64,000 nt of DNA, taken from positions 24,322-88,321 of the forward strand of contig CAWBNB010000022.1 of NCBI GenBank assembly GCA_963789885.1. The letters run 5' to 3'. Source of the stretch: DATEDA01 sp963789885 (lineage in GTDB: Bacteria; Pseudomonadota; Gammaproteobacteria; Burkholderiales; SG8-39). Within the stretch, counting starts at the first letter, position 1; every line of letters begins with the position of its first letter. The position numbers were made by a program, and so were the translations under genes. Below the pieces are notes generated by a model. It had not been told where the DNA came from, searched no databases, and saw only the letters and a program-made list of their open reading frames with translations. Shown one piece after another: positions 54,473-63,880 of the stretch.

Positions 54473-54974
54473 AGCTCAAAGCTCTTCCTCGCGCCTCCCC
54501 GCTCGGTTCGCGACGGTCCCCTCCGCTGGAGCCGTCCGCTCGCCTCGGCGAAGCCGGCCTCTTGATGGCCCCGTCCGTTCGGGCGTTTTGGTTCTGACGC
54601 GCCGCAACGCCCGGAGCAGGAAGGACATGAGGGTCGCCGCCGCCCCGCGGCGGCTCGGCGTCAAGCATGGGCGCGGACGTCGGTAACCGGTCGGGGTACT
54701 CGCATGCCACGAACTATCTGGAAGGGAGCGCACCCACCATCATCATCATCAGCCCCCGCCGAAGACCCACCATCATCGAGCCCGTTGATTCAGCGAGGGC
54801 CCATATCGCTCCGAGCGCCGAGCGGGTGGGGGCGCCAGAGCGAGCCCAAGATTGGTGCATGGCTGTCCCCGCGGCCGAGCCGCACGGCACTTGGCGTCTA
54901 AGTGAGTCGCGTGGACAATGCACGTTGCGCGCACCCGCGAAGCCAGACTGTCCAAGCTCGGCAGTGACGTGAAC
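54473..54974. other. Intergenic region without a supported gene
   Basis: 500 bp with only short shadow frames; a CATCATCATCATC-type run occurs near 54740. Nothing else was recognised. Confidence 0.45.
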
Positions 54975-55469
54975 ATGGGTCGTCTCGAGCACCGAGAAAG
55001 CTTGCGAATACTTCTCCCGCGTCTTTTGCCCCGCGCAATCGCCTGGGCGGAAGAGGTTGCGGGCGATGCCGCTGCGTGCGGGAGGCGCCTGGGCGCGCGA
55101 GAACTGACCGATGCCCGCTTCGTCGGCGTGCACCACCCCGAGAAGATCCGGGTATGTGTGGTCGAGAGCCTGCCGGTCCCGGCCGACAAAGAATTGCTGG
55201 TCGCGGCAAGGAAGACCGGCCTGCTCGGGCCAACGACCGGCCTCACCCTTGGCTATTCGATACTGATATGCCACGGGCACATGTCGCGGCGATTGCTCAC
55301 GCACGAGTGCCGCCACGTCATGCAGTTCGAGCGGGCCGGATCGCTCGCATGCTTCCTGACGCGTTATCTCGATGCCGTCGTCCAGCATGGTTATTGGGCC
55401 TGCGAGTTCGAGCGCGACGCACGCGCCCATGAGCTTGCGGACGATGTGCGGCCGCATTCAACGGTCTAG
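54975..55469 (+). CDS. Hypothetical protein with zincin-like HExxH motif
   Basis: 164 residues, starting MGRLEHRESLRILLPR. The striking feature is LLTHECRHVMQFERAGS, an H-E-x-x-H zinc-peptidase-type motif near residue 118, followed by a downstream acidic cluster (CEFERDARAHELAD) that could supply a third ligand. It is not assigned to a family. It is 26 bp upstream of the PNPOx-like gene. Confidence 0.6.
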   Translation: MGRLEHRESLRILLPRLLPRAIAWAEEVAGDAAACGRRLGARELTDARFVGVHHPEKIRVCVVESLPVPADKELLVAARKTGLLGPTTGLTLGYSILICHGHMSRRLLTHECRHVMQFERAGSLACFLTRYLDAVVQHGYWACEFERDARAHELADDVRPHSTV

Positions 55470-55495
55470 ATTCATTTAAGGTTCCAATCGACGCC

Positions 55496-56101
55496 ATGAA
55501 CATCGATTCGATGGAGCAGCTTCGCACCTTGTACGCCTTGCCGAAGGCGCGAGCGGTGCGCAAGCAGCTCGCGTCACTGGATCGACACTGCCGGCGGTTT
55601 ATCGAGCTCTCGCCATTTGTCGTCGTGGCAAGCAGCAGCGCTGCTCGATCCTTGGATGCCTCGCCAAGGGGCGGGGCGCCCGGCTTCGTCAAAGTCCTCG
55701 ACGAGCGAACCCTGCTCATTCCCGACGCCCCGGGGAACAACCGGCTCGATACCCTGGAAAACATCATCGGCACGGCGAAGGTCGGGCTGTTGTTCATGAT
55801 TCCCGGCGTCGACGAGACGCTGCGCGCTAACGGCACCGCGCGCCTAAGTTGCCACGACGAGCACCTCCAGCGCTGCGCCGGCGAGAAACGCCGCCCCAGA
55901 GTGGTGATCGAAGTCTCGGTGGCAGAGGTCTATTTGCATTGCGCGAAGGCGCTGATGCGCTCGGCGCTGTGGGCACCTGCGTCGCGGGTGGATCGGTCGG
56001 TTTTGCCCACGATGGGCGAGATGCTGAACAGCCAGATGGGGATCGAAGCGCCGGCCGAATCCCAGGAGGAGATGCTCGCGCGCTACGCGGCAGATCTATA
56101 G
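55496..56101 (+). CDS. Pyridoxamine 5'-phosphate oxidase-like flavoprotein
   Basis: 201 residues in the MSMEG_1061-type branch: FIELSPFVVVASSSA, GFVKVLDERTLLIPDAPGNN, LDTLENIIGTAKVGLLFMIPG, and VAEVYLHCAKALMRSALW. These split-barrel flavoproteins bind FMN or F420; the substrate is not predictable. Confidence 0.8.
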   Translation: MNIDSMEQLRTLYALPKARAVRKQLASLDRHCRRFIELSPFVVVASSSAARSLDASPRGGAPGFVKVLDERTLLIPDAPGNNRLDTLENIIGTAKVGLLFMIPGVDETLRANGTARLSCHDEHLQRCAGEKRRPRVVIEVSVAEVYLHCAKALMRSALWAPASRVDRSVLPTMGEMLNSQMGIEAPAESQEEMLARYAADL

Positions 56102-56244
56102 TCGGCGGGCGGGCTTGGTCGAGACGGGGTCCCATGCAATCCGGGGACCTATGGCCGGCCCGCACGGATTCCGGGCGCCCGCGGCACCCCAGGACGCCGG
56201 TCGGCAGGAGATTTGCTTCCTCCGCTGTGACCCTCGGGTCGGAC

Positions 56245-57798
56245 ATGTCCACCGCCCTCACCAAGCCCATCTGGACCGCCACTTCGGTCCCCCAAGCGCA
56301 AGCCGCGAGGCTCACCTGGAACGTCCAAGCGGACGTCTGCGTCGTCGGCGCCGGCATCGCGGGCCTTTCCGTCGCGCTGTGCCTCCTGGAGCATGGACGG
56401 TCGGTGATCGTCCTCGATCGCTACGACGTCGGCGAAGGCGAAACCCTCCGCACGAGCGCGCACCTTTCGAGCGCGCTCGACGACCGCTACGTGGAGCTGG
56501 AACGGCTCCACGGCGAGGGCGGCGCGAGGATGGCAGCCGAAAGTCACCGGGCCGCAATCGACCGTATCGAGGATTGGGTCGCGAAGCACGGCATCGAGTG
56601 CGACTTCCGGCGCGTGGACGGTTATCTCTTCCGCGCCCCGGAATCGGATGAACGCATTCTCGACGAAGAGTGCGCCGCAGCGCGTCGCGCCGGCCTGGAC
56701 GCCGAGCTGTGCACGGACGGGGCGCCGGGCGCGGAGCATCTCGGGCCGGCGCTTCGATTCCCCGATCAAGCGCGAATCCACGTGCGCCACTACCTGTTCG
56801 GGCTCGCCGCGGCCGTCCGGAGGGCGGGCGGCCGGGTTTTCGGCGGAGCCGACGTCGTCGCCGTATACGACGGCGACACCTTCGCGGGCGTGCGCACCCG
56901 GGAGGGAGTTGAGGTGCGCGCCGGAGCGGTCGTGGTGGCGACGAACGCGCCGTTCCATCGCCGCGTCGCGTTCCATACCAAGCAGGCGGCTTATCGCACC
57001 TTCGTCGTCGCCGGCCGGATCCCCCGCGGCGAAATCGCGGATGCGCTCTACTGGGATACGGGCGATCCCTACCACTACGCTCGTTGCCTGGACGGCGGCG
57101 CGAACGCCGACTGGCACTATTTGATTGTCGGCGGCGAGGATTGCAGGACGGGTCAGGCGGAGGAGGCGCACCGCCCGTTCGAGGCGCTGACGGCGTGGGC
57201 GCGGACGTTCGCGCCCGCGTTCAGCGACGTCGAATTCGCCTGGTCGGGGCAGGTCCTCGAGCCGGTGGACGGACTGGCGTTCATCGGTGCCGACCCCGGC
57301 GCCAAGCGGGTCTTCGTCGTCACCGGCGACTCGGGCAACGGGTTGACCCACGGCACGCTAGCCGGCCCGCTCCTCGCTGCATTGATGCACGACGGGGATC
57401 ATCCCTGGCGCCGACTGTACGACCCCGGCCGCAGGCGGCTCAACGGAGCATGGCTCGAGGAAAACGCGAACGTCGGTCTCCAGTACCGCGACTGGTTGTC
57501 GTCCGGCAACGTCGAGTCGGCCGCCCGCATCCGCGTGGGAGAAGGCGCGGTGGTCAGGCACGGCCTGCACCGGTTCGCCCTGTATCGCTCGGTCGACGAC
57601 GAGATCCGCGCCTTTTCGGCCCGCTGCCCGCACCTCAGCTGCTCGGTGCGGTGGAACGCGATCGAGAAGAGTTGGGACTGTCCGTGCCATGGCTCGCGCT
57701 TTGCGGCGCACGACGGGCACGTGCTCAACGGGCCCGCGCTGGAAGGCCTCGAAGGGGCCGACGTGCCGCAGTCAGACCGCGAACCGAACGATGCTTGA
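56245..57798 (+). CDS. FAD-dependent oxidoreductase with C-terminal Rieske domain
   Basis: 517 residues. VCVVGAGIAGLSVALCLLEHG binds FAD, the DAO-type body includes VFVVTGDSGNGLTHGTL, and the C-terminal 110 residues form a Rieske [2Fe-2S] domain with CPHLSCSVRW and CPCHGSRF. Such fusions oxidise amines or similar substrates and pass electrons to the cluster. The ATG at 56245 fits the family N-terminus; an in-frame upstream extension overlaps the PNPOx gene and is rejected. Confidence 0.88.
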   Translation: MSTALTKPIWTATSVPQAQAARLTWNVQADVCVVGAGIAGLSVALCLLEHGRSVIVLDRYDVGEGETLRTSAHLSSALDDRYVELERLHGEGGARMAAESHRAAIDRIEDWVAKHGIECDFRRVDGYLFRAPESDERILDEECAAARRAGLDAELCTDGAPGAEHLGPALRFPDQARIHVRHYLFGLAAAVRRAGGRVFGGADVVAVYDGDTFAGVRTREGVEVRAGAVVVATNAPFHRRVAFHTKQAAYRTFVVAGRIPRGEIADALYWDTGDPYHYARCLDGGANADWHYLIVGGEDCRTGQAEEAHRPFEALTAWARTFAPAFSDVEFAWSGQVLEPVDGLAFIGADPGAKRVFVVTGDSGNGLTHGTLAGPLLAALMHDGDHPWRRLYDPGRRRLNGAWLEENANVGLQYRDWLSSGNVESAARIRVGEGAVVRHGLHRFALYRSVDDEIRAFSARCPHLSCSVRWNAIEKSWDCPCHGSRFAAHDGHVLNGPALEGLEGADVPQSDREPNDA

Positions 57799-58151
57799 TC
57801 ATCGACCCGGTTACAGGATTTCTTCTTTCACGATGCGCCCAGGGCGGGCACGGGTACCAGTTTGGACGCCCGAAACCCATGTCCGTACGCGGAGGCACTA
57901 CTGGCAGGTTGGGCTACTGAACCTCATGCATCGGGCAGAGGCGCGATCTCTCTAGTCCGCGCTCGCGGCATGGAGATTGCGAATGATGTGGACCGGCGTC
58001 GGGCCGCGGATGAGGGCAAGGCCCGTGGCCACGCGCCGGCAGCGGTTGGCCGCCGGTCGCGGCTGCAAGTCGGGAGCCTGACAAAACGCGCCCGGGAACG
58101 CGGGGCGCCCGGCTGTCATCTAATGCGCCGGGACCAGTGCGGACTAGCGGC
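57799..58151. other. Intergenic region without a supported gene
   Basis: 350 bp between the Rieske oxidoreductase and the sigma factor with no convincing gene or repeat. Confidence 0.45.
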
Positions 58152-58862
58152 ATGACCACGCCAGTGGGACGGGTGAGTGCGCCCGACGAAAGCGATCTCG
58201 CGCTCGCGCGCCGCGTCGTGTCGGGCGACCTCAAGGCCTTCCAACAGATCATGCGCCGGCACAACCGCATGCTGTATCGCGCTGCGCGCGGGATCCTGCG
58301 CGACGACGCCGAAGCGGAGGATTGCCTCCAGTCCGCGTACCTCCTCGCCTACCGGTCGATCGGCAAGTTCGTGGGCGATGCGAAGCTTTCCACCTGGCTC
58401 GCGCGGATCGTGATCAACGAGGCGCTTGCGCGCCTGCGTCAGGCGGCACGTCGCGGGGTGGTGATCCCGCTCGAGAGCCTGGCGGACGCCGAACCGCGTG
58501 CGTACGCGCGCGCCGGGACGGTAGCCGACGGATCCGGACCGGAGTCCGAAGCGATGCGTCACGAGCTAGGCGCGCTGATCGAGCGCCGTATCGACATGCT
58601 CCCCGAGGCCTTCCGCGGCGTCTTCGTCCTGCGCGCGCTCGAGGAATTCTCCGTCGAGGAAACCGCCACCTTGCTCCACATTCCGCAGGCGACGGTGCGC
58701 ACCCGCTACTTTCGCGCGCGCAGCATGCTACGCGAGTCGCTCGCGCACGAGATCGACGTCGCGCTCGACGAGGCGTTCCCGTTTGACGGAGTGCGCTGCG
58801 ACCGCTTGGTCGCAGGGGTGCTGGATCGGATCGGCGCGCCTTCCTCTCCGCCGGAGCGGTAG
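58152..58862 (+). CDS. ECF-type RNA polymerase sigma factor
   Basis: 236 residues. Region 2 is AFQQIMRRHNRMLYRAARG, DDAEAEDCLQSAYLLAY and STWLARIVINEAL; region 4 is MLPEAFRGVFVLRALEEFSV and EETATLLHIPQATVRTRYF. No anti-sigma gene is adjacent. The cytochrome gene starts 58 bp downstream and may be its target or partner. The ribosome-binding site is poor. Confidence 0.87.
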   Translation: MTTPVGRVSAPDESDLALARRVVSGDLKAFQQIMRRHNRMLYRAARGILRDDAEAEDCLQSAYLLAYRSIGKFVGDAKLSTWLARIVINEALARLRQAARRGVVIPLESLADAEPRAYARAGTVADGSGPESEAMRHELGALIERRIDMLPEAFRGVFVLRALEEFSVEETATLLHIPQATVRTRYFRARSMLRESLAHEIDVALDEAFPFDGVRCDRLVAGVLDRIGAPSSPPER

Positions 58863-58920
58863 ATACAAGGGTATCGGGGCGGAAGCCGAGGGACGTTGTG
58901 CTCAATAGAGGAACCCCGCG

Positions 58921-60285
58921 ATGAAAACCTGGCGGAAAGTCCTGACCACTGGTGTCCTGCTCGTAGTCGTTCTCGTCGGTCTGCAGGTCAATGACGCAGC
59001 GAGTGGTTCAGCCGGCGAGGCGAAAGACGGAGCCCCCCTCACCGGATTCGACCGTGCGATCGCAGGCAACTCGCGGCAGATGGTCCGGGAGGGCCGGCAG
59101 ATCTTTCGCTTCGATACCTTCGGCGACGAGGCCTTCTGGGGTGACCTGCTAGGTCTGCACAAAGCCATCCAGGGCACCGCGCTCGGGGGCGTCGCGACTC
59201 CGGATCTCAAGATCGACGGCGTAAGCCCGAAAACGGCCCTGGGGGTCGGGCTAAAAGTCGATGTGGAGGCGCTTCCGCGGGATCTGGTTCACGCCTTAAG
59301 AAGAGGGCAGGTCAACCTCGACGATCCAGCGACCACGCTCGCGCTTCTCAGGTTGAACGCCGTCGTGGGACTGACGGGCTTCTTCAACACGAGCGGTAAC
59401 TTGAAATCGATCGGCATCCAGTGCGCGCTGTGTCACTCGACGGTCGACAACTCGTTTGCTCCCGGCATCGGTCGTCGCCTCGACGGTTGGGCCAATCGCG
59501 ATCTCAACATCGGGCTGATCGCGTCGCTGGCACCCAATCTTCAACCGGTCGCGGACCTGCTGAGCCTCGGTGGAACCACCGTGGACGTGGCGGCCGTGAA
59601 ACGGGTGTTGAGGAGCTGGGGGCCAGGGAAGTTCGACGCGGCGTTGCTCCTCGACGGGAAATCGGCCCCGACCTTGATCCCGCCCGCGTTCGGATTAGCG
59701 GGCGTCAACCTGCACACCTGGACCGGCTGGGGATCGGTCACGCACTGGAATGCGTTCGTCGCCAACCTCGAGATGCACGGCAAGGGAACGTTCTTCGACC
59801 CCCGGCTGAACGACCGGTCGCAGTTCCCCATCGCCGCCCTCGCAGGGTTCGGAAACGTGCGGAATACCCCCGATCTGATCAGCGCGAAACTCGGGGCGCT
59901 CCAGTTCTATCAGCTCGCCATACCGGCGCCGCCGGCGCCGAAGGACTCGTTCGATAGAGCGGCCGTGGCGAGAGGGAAAGCCCTCTTCGAAGGGAACGCA
60001 CGCTGTGCGACCTGCCACGTGCCACCGCTCTACACCGAGCCGGGCTGGAACATGCATGCGCCCGCGGAGATCGGGATCGACGACTTCCAGGCGAACCGCT
60101 CACCCGACAGGCACTATCGGACCTCACCGCTGAAGGGACTATGGACACACCAGAAGGGCGGCTTCTATCACGACGGCCGGTTCGCGACGCTGCGCGACGT
60201 TGTGAACCACTACAACGGGTTTCTCGGATTGGGGCTGATAGAAGAGGAGAAAAGCGATCTCGCCGAGTACCTGAAGTCGCTGTAA
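58921..60285 (+). CDS. Periplasmic di-haem cytochrome c
   Basis: 454 residues with a signal/anchor (TTGVLLVVVLVGLQV). Two haem sites are CALCH (168-172) and CATCH (362-366), both c-type. Conserved-looking segments include GLHKAIQGTALGGVATPD, TWTGWGSVTHWNAFVANLEM and HQKGGFYHDGRFATLRDVV, and a final NHYNGFLGLGL. It should carry electrons in the periplasm; the wide spacing recalls di-haem oxidases, but the exact class is not assigned. Confidence 0.82.
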   Translation: MKTWRKVLTTGVLLVVVLVGLQVNDAASGSAGEAKDGAPLTGFDRAIAGNSRQMVREGRQIFRFDTFGDEAFWGDLLGLHKAIQGTALGGVATPDLKIDGVSPKTALGVGLKVDVEALPRDLVHALRRGQVNLDDPATTLALLRLNAVVGLTGFFNTSGNLKSIGIQCALCHSTVDNSFAPGIGRRLDGWANRDLNIGLIASLAPNLQPVADLLSLGGTTVDVAAVKRVLRSWGPGKFDAALLLDGKSAPTLIPPAFGLAGVNLHTWTGWGSVTHWNAFVANLEMHGKGTFFDPRLNDRSQFPIAALAGFGNVRNTPDLISAKLGALQFYQLAIPAPPAPKDSFDRAAVARGKALFEGNARCATCHVPPLYTEPGWNMHAPAEIGIDDFQANRSPDRHYRTSPLKGLWTHQKGGFYHDGRFATLRDVVNHYNGFLGLGLIEEEKSDLAEYLKSL

Positions 60286-60435
60286 CTCGGCAGGAGCGGA
60301 AAACTCCCGGCCCTCGAGCGCTCGACGCATGCCGTCGCTGCCGGACGTATCGACGGTCGCCGAGTCCGGCTGCAGGGATTCGAGGTGGCGTCGGAGTCTT
60401 TCCGTCGGCACTACTGGCTAGATAAGCGCGTCTCG

Positions 60436-60480
60436 ATGGGGTGCAGGGGGGCGAGTGTTCGAATCACTGCGCCCCGACCA
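60436..60480 (+). repeat. R8: tRNA-Pro(GGG) 3' core without end module
   Basis: The core ATGGGGTGC..CCCCGACCA is intact except for GGGGGGCGAG and one T-arm change (ACTGCGCC). Unlike R1-R7, no TTCGGGACAG module precedes it. Downstream, GAGTTAGG and a hairpin resemble the sequence after R1, so this probably marks the distal edge of the array. Confidence 0.8.
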
Positions 60481-60498
60481 ATCGACTCAATGAGTTAG

Positions 60499-60521
60499 GC
60501 TGCGGCTCCGCGGCGTTTTCG
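60499..60521 (+). terminator. Terminator-like hairpin after R8
   Basis: GCTGCGG pairs with CCGCGGC (one G-T pair) and GTTTTCG follows. It is the counterpart of the terminator after R1 and may be the original tRNA-Pro terminator. Confidence 0.5.
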
Positions 60522-60720
60522 TTCTCGCGGTCGTATGACGCGACGGGAAGGCCACCCGCGCGCGCCCGGCGCAGGTGCTCGGCCGCAGTTGGAGGTTCAT
60601 CCCGTCGGGGGGTGCCGGCCCGTAAGCCGTCAAGCGACGACTTTGACGACGAAAACCCGCTTTGCTATGGTGACCATCCGCCGCCGTCCACGGCCGGTCC
60701 GATTCTAGCGAGGGGGGTCC

Positions 60721-62038
60721 ATGAAGCAGTTCGACAGACGCGACTTTCTCAAATCATCCGCGGCGGCTGCGCTCGCCGGCAGCGGCACCTTCGGCGCCCT
60801 GAGCCGCGCGCTCGCCGCCGATCCGATCCAGTTCTTCGCGTGGTCGGCCGGCGTCGACCAGGTCAAGAGCCACGTCAGCGCCTTCGAGGCGAAGACCGGC
60901 CTCAAGGTCGCCTACGGCAACGCGCCGTGGGCGCAGTACCGCGATACGCTGGTCACGAAGTTCGTCGGCAAGGCGCCGCTCGACGTGCTGTGGGTGTCCG
61001 ACAGCTGGCTGCCCGAATGGGCGGAGGCGGGGTGGCTCGCGCCGATCGACGGCTACCCGCAGCTCCTCAAGTACAACGCCGACGTCGACGACTTCAGCAC
61101 CAAGTCGATGATGTGGAAGGGCAAGCAGTACGGCCTCACCTACTACACCGACTACATGGCCTTCTTCTACGACGAGGAGATGCTGAAGAAGGCCGGCATT
61201 TCGGCGCCGCCCAACACCTGGGACGAGGTGGTGCAGCAGTCGCTGAAGATCAAGCAGGCGAAGCTCTCCGAGTATCCGCTGATGCTGTCGATGGCGCGCG
61301 AGACCTGGCTCATCGAGTTCCTCTCGGCGCTCGTGTTTTCGCACGGCGGCCGCTTCGTCGACGATGCCGGCGCGGCGGTGATGCAGGACAGGAAGAAGGG
61401 CGCGCACGAGGCGCTCACCTGGATCGTCAACGCCGTCGGCAAGCACAAGATCGTCTCGCCGGCCTGCGTCGAGATCGGCGAGCTCAACGGCCTGAAGGCT
61501 TTCACCTCGGGCCAGCACGCGTTCGCCATGCTCGGACGCTATCGCGTCCGCACCCTGAACGACCCGAAGCAGTCGTCGATCGCCGGCCGCGTGAAGCAGG
61601 GCCTGATGCCGGCCGGCCCGAACGGCAAGAACGCCACGGTCGGCTGGAACCGCTTCTACGGCCTCACCTCCACCGCGGCCAAGGACAAGGCGAAGGCGGC
61701 CGATGCGGTGAAATTCATCGAGTGGTTCGGCGGCAAGGCGGACGGCAAGTACACGTTCCAGAAGCTCATGTTCATGGACGTGGGCGCGGGTTTCGCGGTG
61801 AAGCCGCTCTTCCAGGACCCGGAGATCATCAAGACGTACGCGCAGTACTCGGACATCAAGATGTACGAGAGGCAGCAGGCGCTGGCGCAGAAGAAAGACG
61901 TGATCAGCCCCTGGTTCGGCGAGTGGGATGAGGTGAACGGCACGGCGTGGCAGGCGGCGGTCGTCGGCAAGAAGCTCGGTGGACGACGCGCTGAAGCGCT
62001 CCGCCGACACCTGGAACAAGCTGCGCAAGCGCGCCTAG
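60721..62038 (+). CDS. ABC transporter extracellular (carbohydrate-type) binding protein, frameshift near the 3' end
   Basis: About 438 residues. A Tat signal (FDRRDFLKSSAAAALAGSG) precedes an extracellular-solute-binding domain of the MalE/UgpB type: VDQVKSHVSAFEAKTGLKV, APLDVLWVSDSWLPEWAEAG, YTDYMAFFYDEEML, and a late WNRFYGL. Near 61975 a one-base break moves the last 20 codons (DDALKRSADTWNKLRKRA) to another frame ending at a TAG, 62036-62038. It opens an operon with two permeases and an ATPase. Confidence 0.88.
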
Positions 62039-62051
62039 AGCTGCGGCGGTC

Positions 62052-62969
62052 ATGAGTGCGCGGGCCGGCGCCCTGCGGGGCGTGTTCGGGGCCCCGGTGA
62101 GCCGCTACGACCAGGCGAGCGCCCTGTGGCTGCTCGCGCCGATGCTGGCCGTCCTGCTGGTCGTCGCGGTCTTCCCGGTCCTCTACTCGTTCTGGATCAG
62201 CCTCTTCGACCTGAAGCTGACCCGGCCGCACCGCGTGCCGTTCGTCTGGTTCGAGAACTACGCGGAAATCTTCCAGGACGAGCTCTTCTGGTCCTCGGTC
62301 TGGCGCACGACCTCCTTCACCCTGATGTCGGTGTCGGCGATCATGGCGATCGCGCTCGCCATGGCGCTGCTCCTGAACGAGGAGTTCCGCGGTCGGCGCT
62401 TCCTCTCGGCGATGCTGCTCGTGCCCTGGGCGATCCCGTACGTCGCCAACGGCCTGATGTGGAAGTGGATCTACGACTCCGGCTACGGCGCGCTGAACGG
62501 CATCCTCTTCCAGCTCGACTTCATCGACAAGTACATGGTGTGGCTGGGCGACTCGCGGAAGACGCTCGCGCTCATCGCCAACGCCTTCGTCTGGAAGGAG
62601 GTGCCGCTCGCCACCATCCTGCTGCTCGTCGGCCTCAAGTCGATCCCCGCCGATCTCTATTCGGCGGCGCGCGTCGACGGCGCGAACATGTGGCGCCGCT
62701 TCGTGCACATCACGCTGCCGGCGCTGCGGCCCTCGTTCATGCTGGTGATGATCTACGAGACGATGATGGCGATCCGCCACTTCGATCTCTTCTTCATCCT
62801 CACCGAGGGCGGGCCGGCGGAAGCCTCTCATGTGCTCGCCTGGCACGTGTACGTCGAGACGTTCCGCAAGCTCTCCTTCGGCACCGGCTCCGCGCTCGCC
62901 TACATCATGGCGCTCGTGACGTTTCTGCTGGCCTTCTGGCTCATTCGCACGCTGGGGCGCAAGCTGTGA
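62052..62969 (+). CDS. ABC sugar transporter permease (MalF/UgpA type)
   Basis: 305 residues with six transmembrane segments. The cytoplasmic EAA loop is visible as YSAARVDGANMWRRFVHITLP. ALWLLAPMLAVLLVVAVFPV is the first segment. It starts 13 bp after the binding-protein stop and its own stop overlaps the next start (GTGA). Confidence 0.92.
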   Translation: MSARAGALRGVFGAPVSRYDQASALWLLAPMLAVLLVVAVFPVLYSFWISLFDLKLTRPHRVPFVWFENYAEIFQDELFWSSVWRTTSFTLMSVSAIMAIALAMALLLNEEFRGRRFLSAMLLVPWAIPYVANGLMWKWIYDSGYGALNGILFQLDFIDKYMVWLGDSRKTLALIANAFVWKEVPLATILLLVGLKSIPADLYSAARVDGANMWRRFVHITLPALRPSFMLVMIYETMMAIRHFDLFFILTEGGPAEASHVLAWHVYVETFRKLSFGTGSALAYIMALVTFLLAFWLIRTLGRKL

Positions 62970-63853
62970 GCCGGGCGCGCGGACTCGGACGGAGCCTCTT
63001 CCTCTTCGCCGCGTCCGCGGTGTTCCTCGTCTACGTGCTCGCGCCGGTGGCCTGGCTCGTCTCCTCGTCGCTGCAGCGGGACGCGGAGATCACCTCGCGC
63101 CCGCCGCACTGGATCCCACTCGAGCCGACGCCGGAGAATTTCGCGGCGATCTTCCAGGCGCGCGACGTGAAGGTCACCTACGAGACGCGCCGCGCCGGCG
63201 ACCCCGCGACCGGCGGCTACATCCCGTCGACCGCGCGCGACCTGATCCCGTCGATGTGGAACAGCCTGATCGTCGCGGTCTCGGTGGTGGCGCTGAACCT
63301 GCTCGTCGCCGTGCCGGCCGCCTACGCCATGGCGAAGATCCGCTTCATCGGCCGCTCCACCTCGATCTACTTCATGCTCACCACACGGGTGATCCCGGAC
63401 ATCGCGCTGGTGGTGCCGTTCTTCCTCTTCATCCGCACCTTCGGCCTGCTCGACCACCTCGGGTCGCTCGTCATCACCTATCTCGCCATCACCGTGCCCT
63501 TCAGCATCTTCATCCTCGTGAGCTACTTCGAGTCGCTGCCCGACGAGCTCGACAAGGCCGCGCGCGTGGACGGCTGCTCGCGGCTGCAGACGCTGATGCG
63601 CGTCTACCTGCCCCTCGCCCTGCCGGCGCTGGTGGCGGTGGTGCTCTTCACGTTCCTCACGAGCTGGAACGAGTTCCTGCTCGCGCTCATGTTCACGCAG
63701 ACGCCGAAGTCGCAGACCATGCCGATCGTCGTCGCGTCCTTCGCCTCGGATTTCACCATCAGCTTCGCGTTCATCAACGCCGCCGGCGTGCTCGCGGTGA
63801 TCCCGCCGGTGGTGATGGCGATCATCTTCGACGCTACCTCGTCTCCGGCCTAG
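62966..63853 (+). CDS. ABC sugar transporter permease (MalG/UgpE type)
   Basis: 295 residues from a GTG overlapping the previous stop. Six transmembrane segments and the EAA loop KAARVDGCSRLQTLMRVYLP are present, with SWNEFLLALMF. The last residues (FDATSSPA) depart from the family; a neighbouring frame offers RYLVSGLAAGAV, so a one-base break near 63830 is likely. Confidence 0.9.
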   Translation: MSRARGLGRSLFLFAASAVFLVYVLAPVAWLVSSSLQRDAEITSRPPHWIPLEPTPENFAAIFQARDVKVTYETRRAGDPATGGYIPSTARDLIPSMWNSLIVAVSVVALNLLVAVPAAYAMAKIRFIGRSTSIYFMLTTRVIPDIALVVPFFLFIRTFGLLDHLGSLVITYLAITVPFSIFILVSYFESLPDELDKAARVDGCSRLQTLMRVYLPLALPALVAVVLFTFLTSWNEFLLALMFTQTPKSQTMPIVVASFASDFTISFAFINAAGVLAVIPPVVMAIIFDATSSPA

Positions 63854-63880
63854 CGGCGGGTGCGGTCGAAGGGCTAGCGC

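Larger units (their letters stand above)
11321..60480 (+). mobile_element. Tandem array of tRNA-Pro(GGG)-targeted integrative cassettes
   Basis: Eight direct 45-46-bp cores, each the 3' half of tRNA-Pro(GGG), lie at 11321, 25308, 27999, 37409, 45389, 47004, 50489 and 60436. They bound seven segments of 13,987, 2,691, 9,410, 7,980, 1,615, 3,485 and 9,947 bp. A related end module precedes R1-R7, and one of two conserved flanks follows R2-R4 (alpha) or R5-R7 (beta). R1 is followed by integrase genes, R8 by a terminator and apparent chromosomal genes. Duplicated tRNA 3' ends are the established footprint of tyrosine-recombinase integration. That these are separate cassettes mobilised in trans is inference; the complete tRNA gene is not in the window. 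Confidence 0.8.

Noticed and set aside
58137..60285. ECF sigma factor with an adjacent anti-sigma factor
   Set aside because: The next gene is a di-haem cytochrome c, and no anti-sigma-like protein lies on either side.
11321..60480. CRISPR array or classical integron
   Set aside because: Repeats are kilobases apart with gene cargo, no cas genes or IntI-type integrase were seen, and the cores are tRNA-derived rather than attC.
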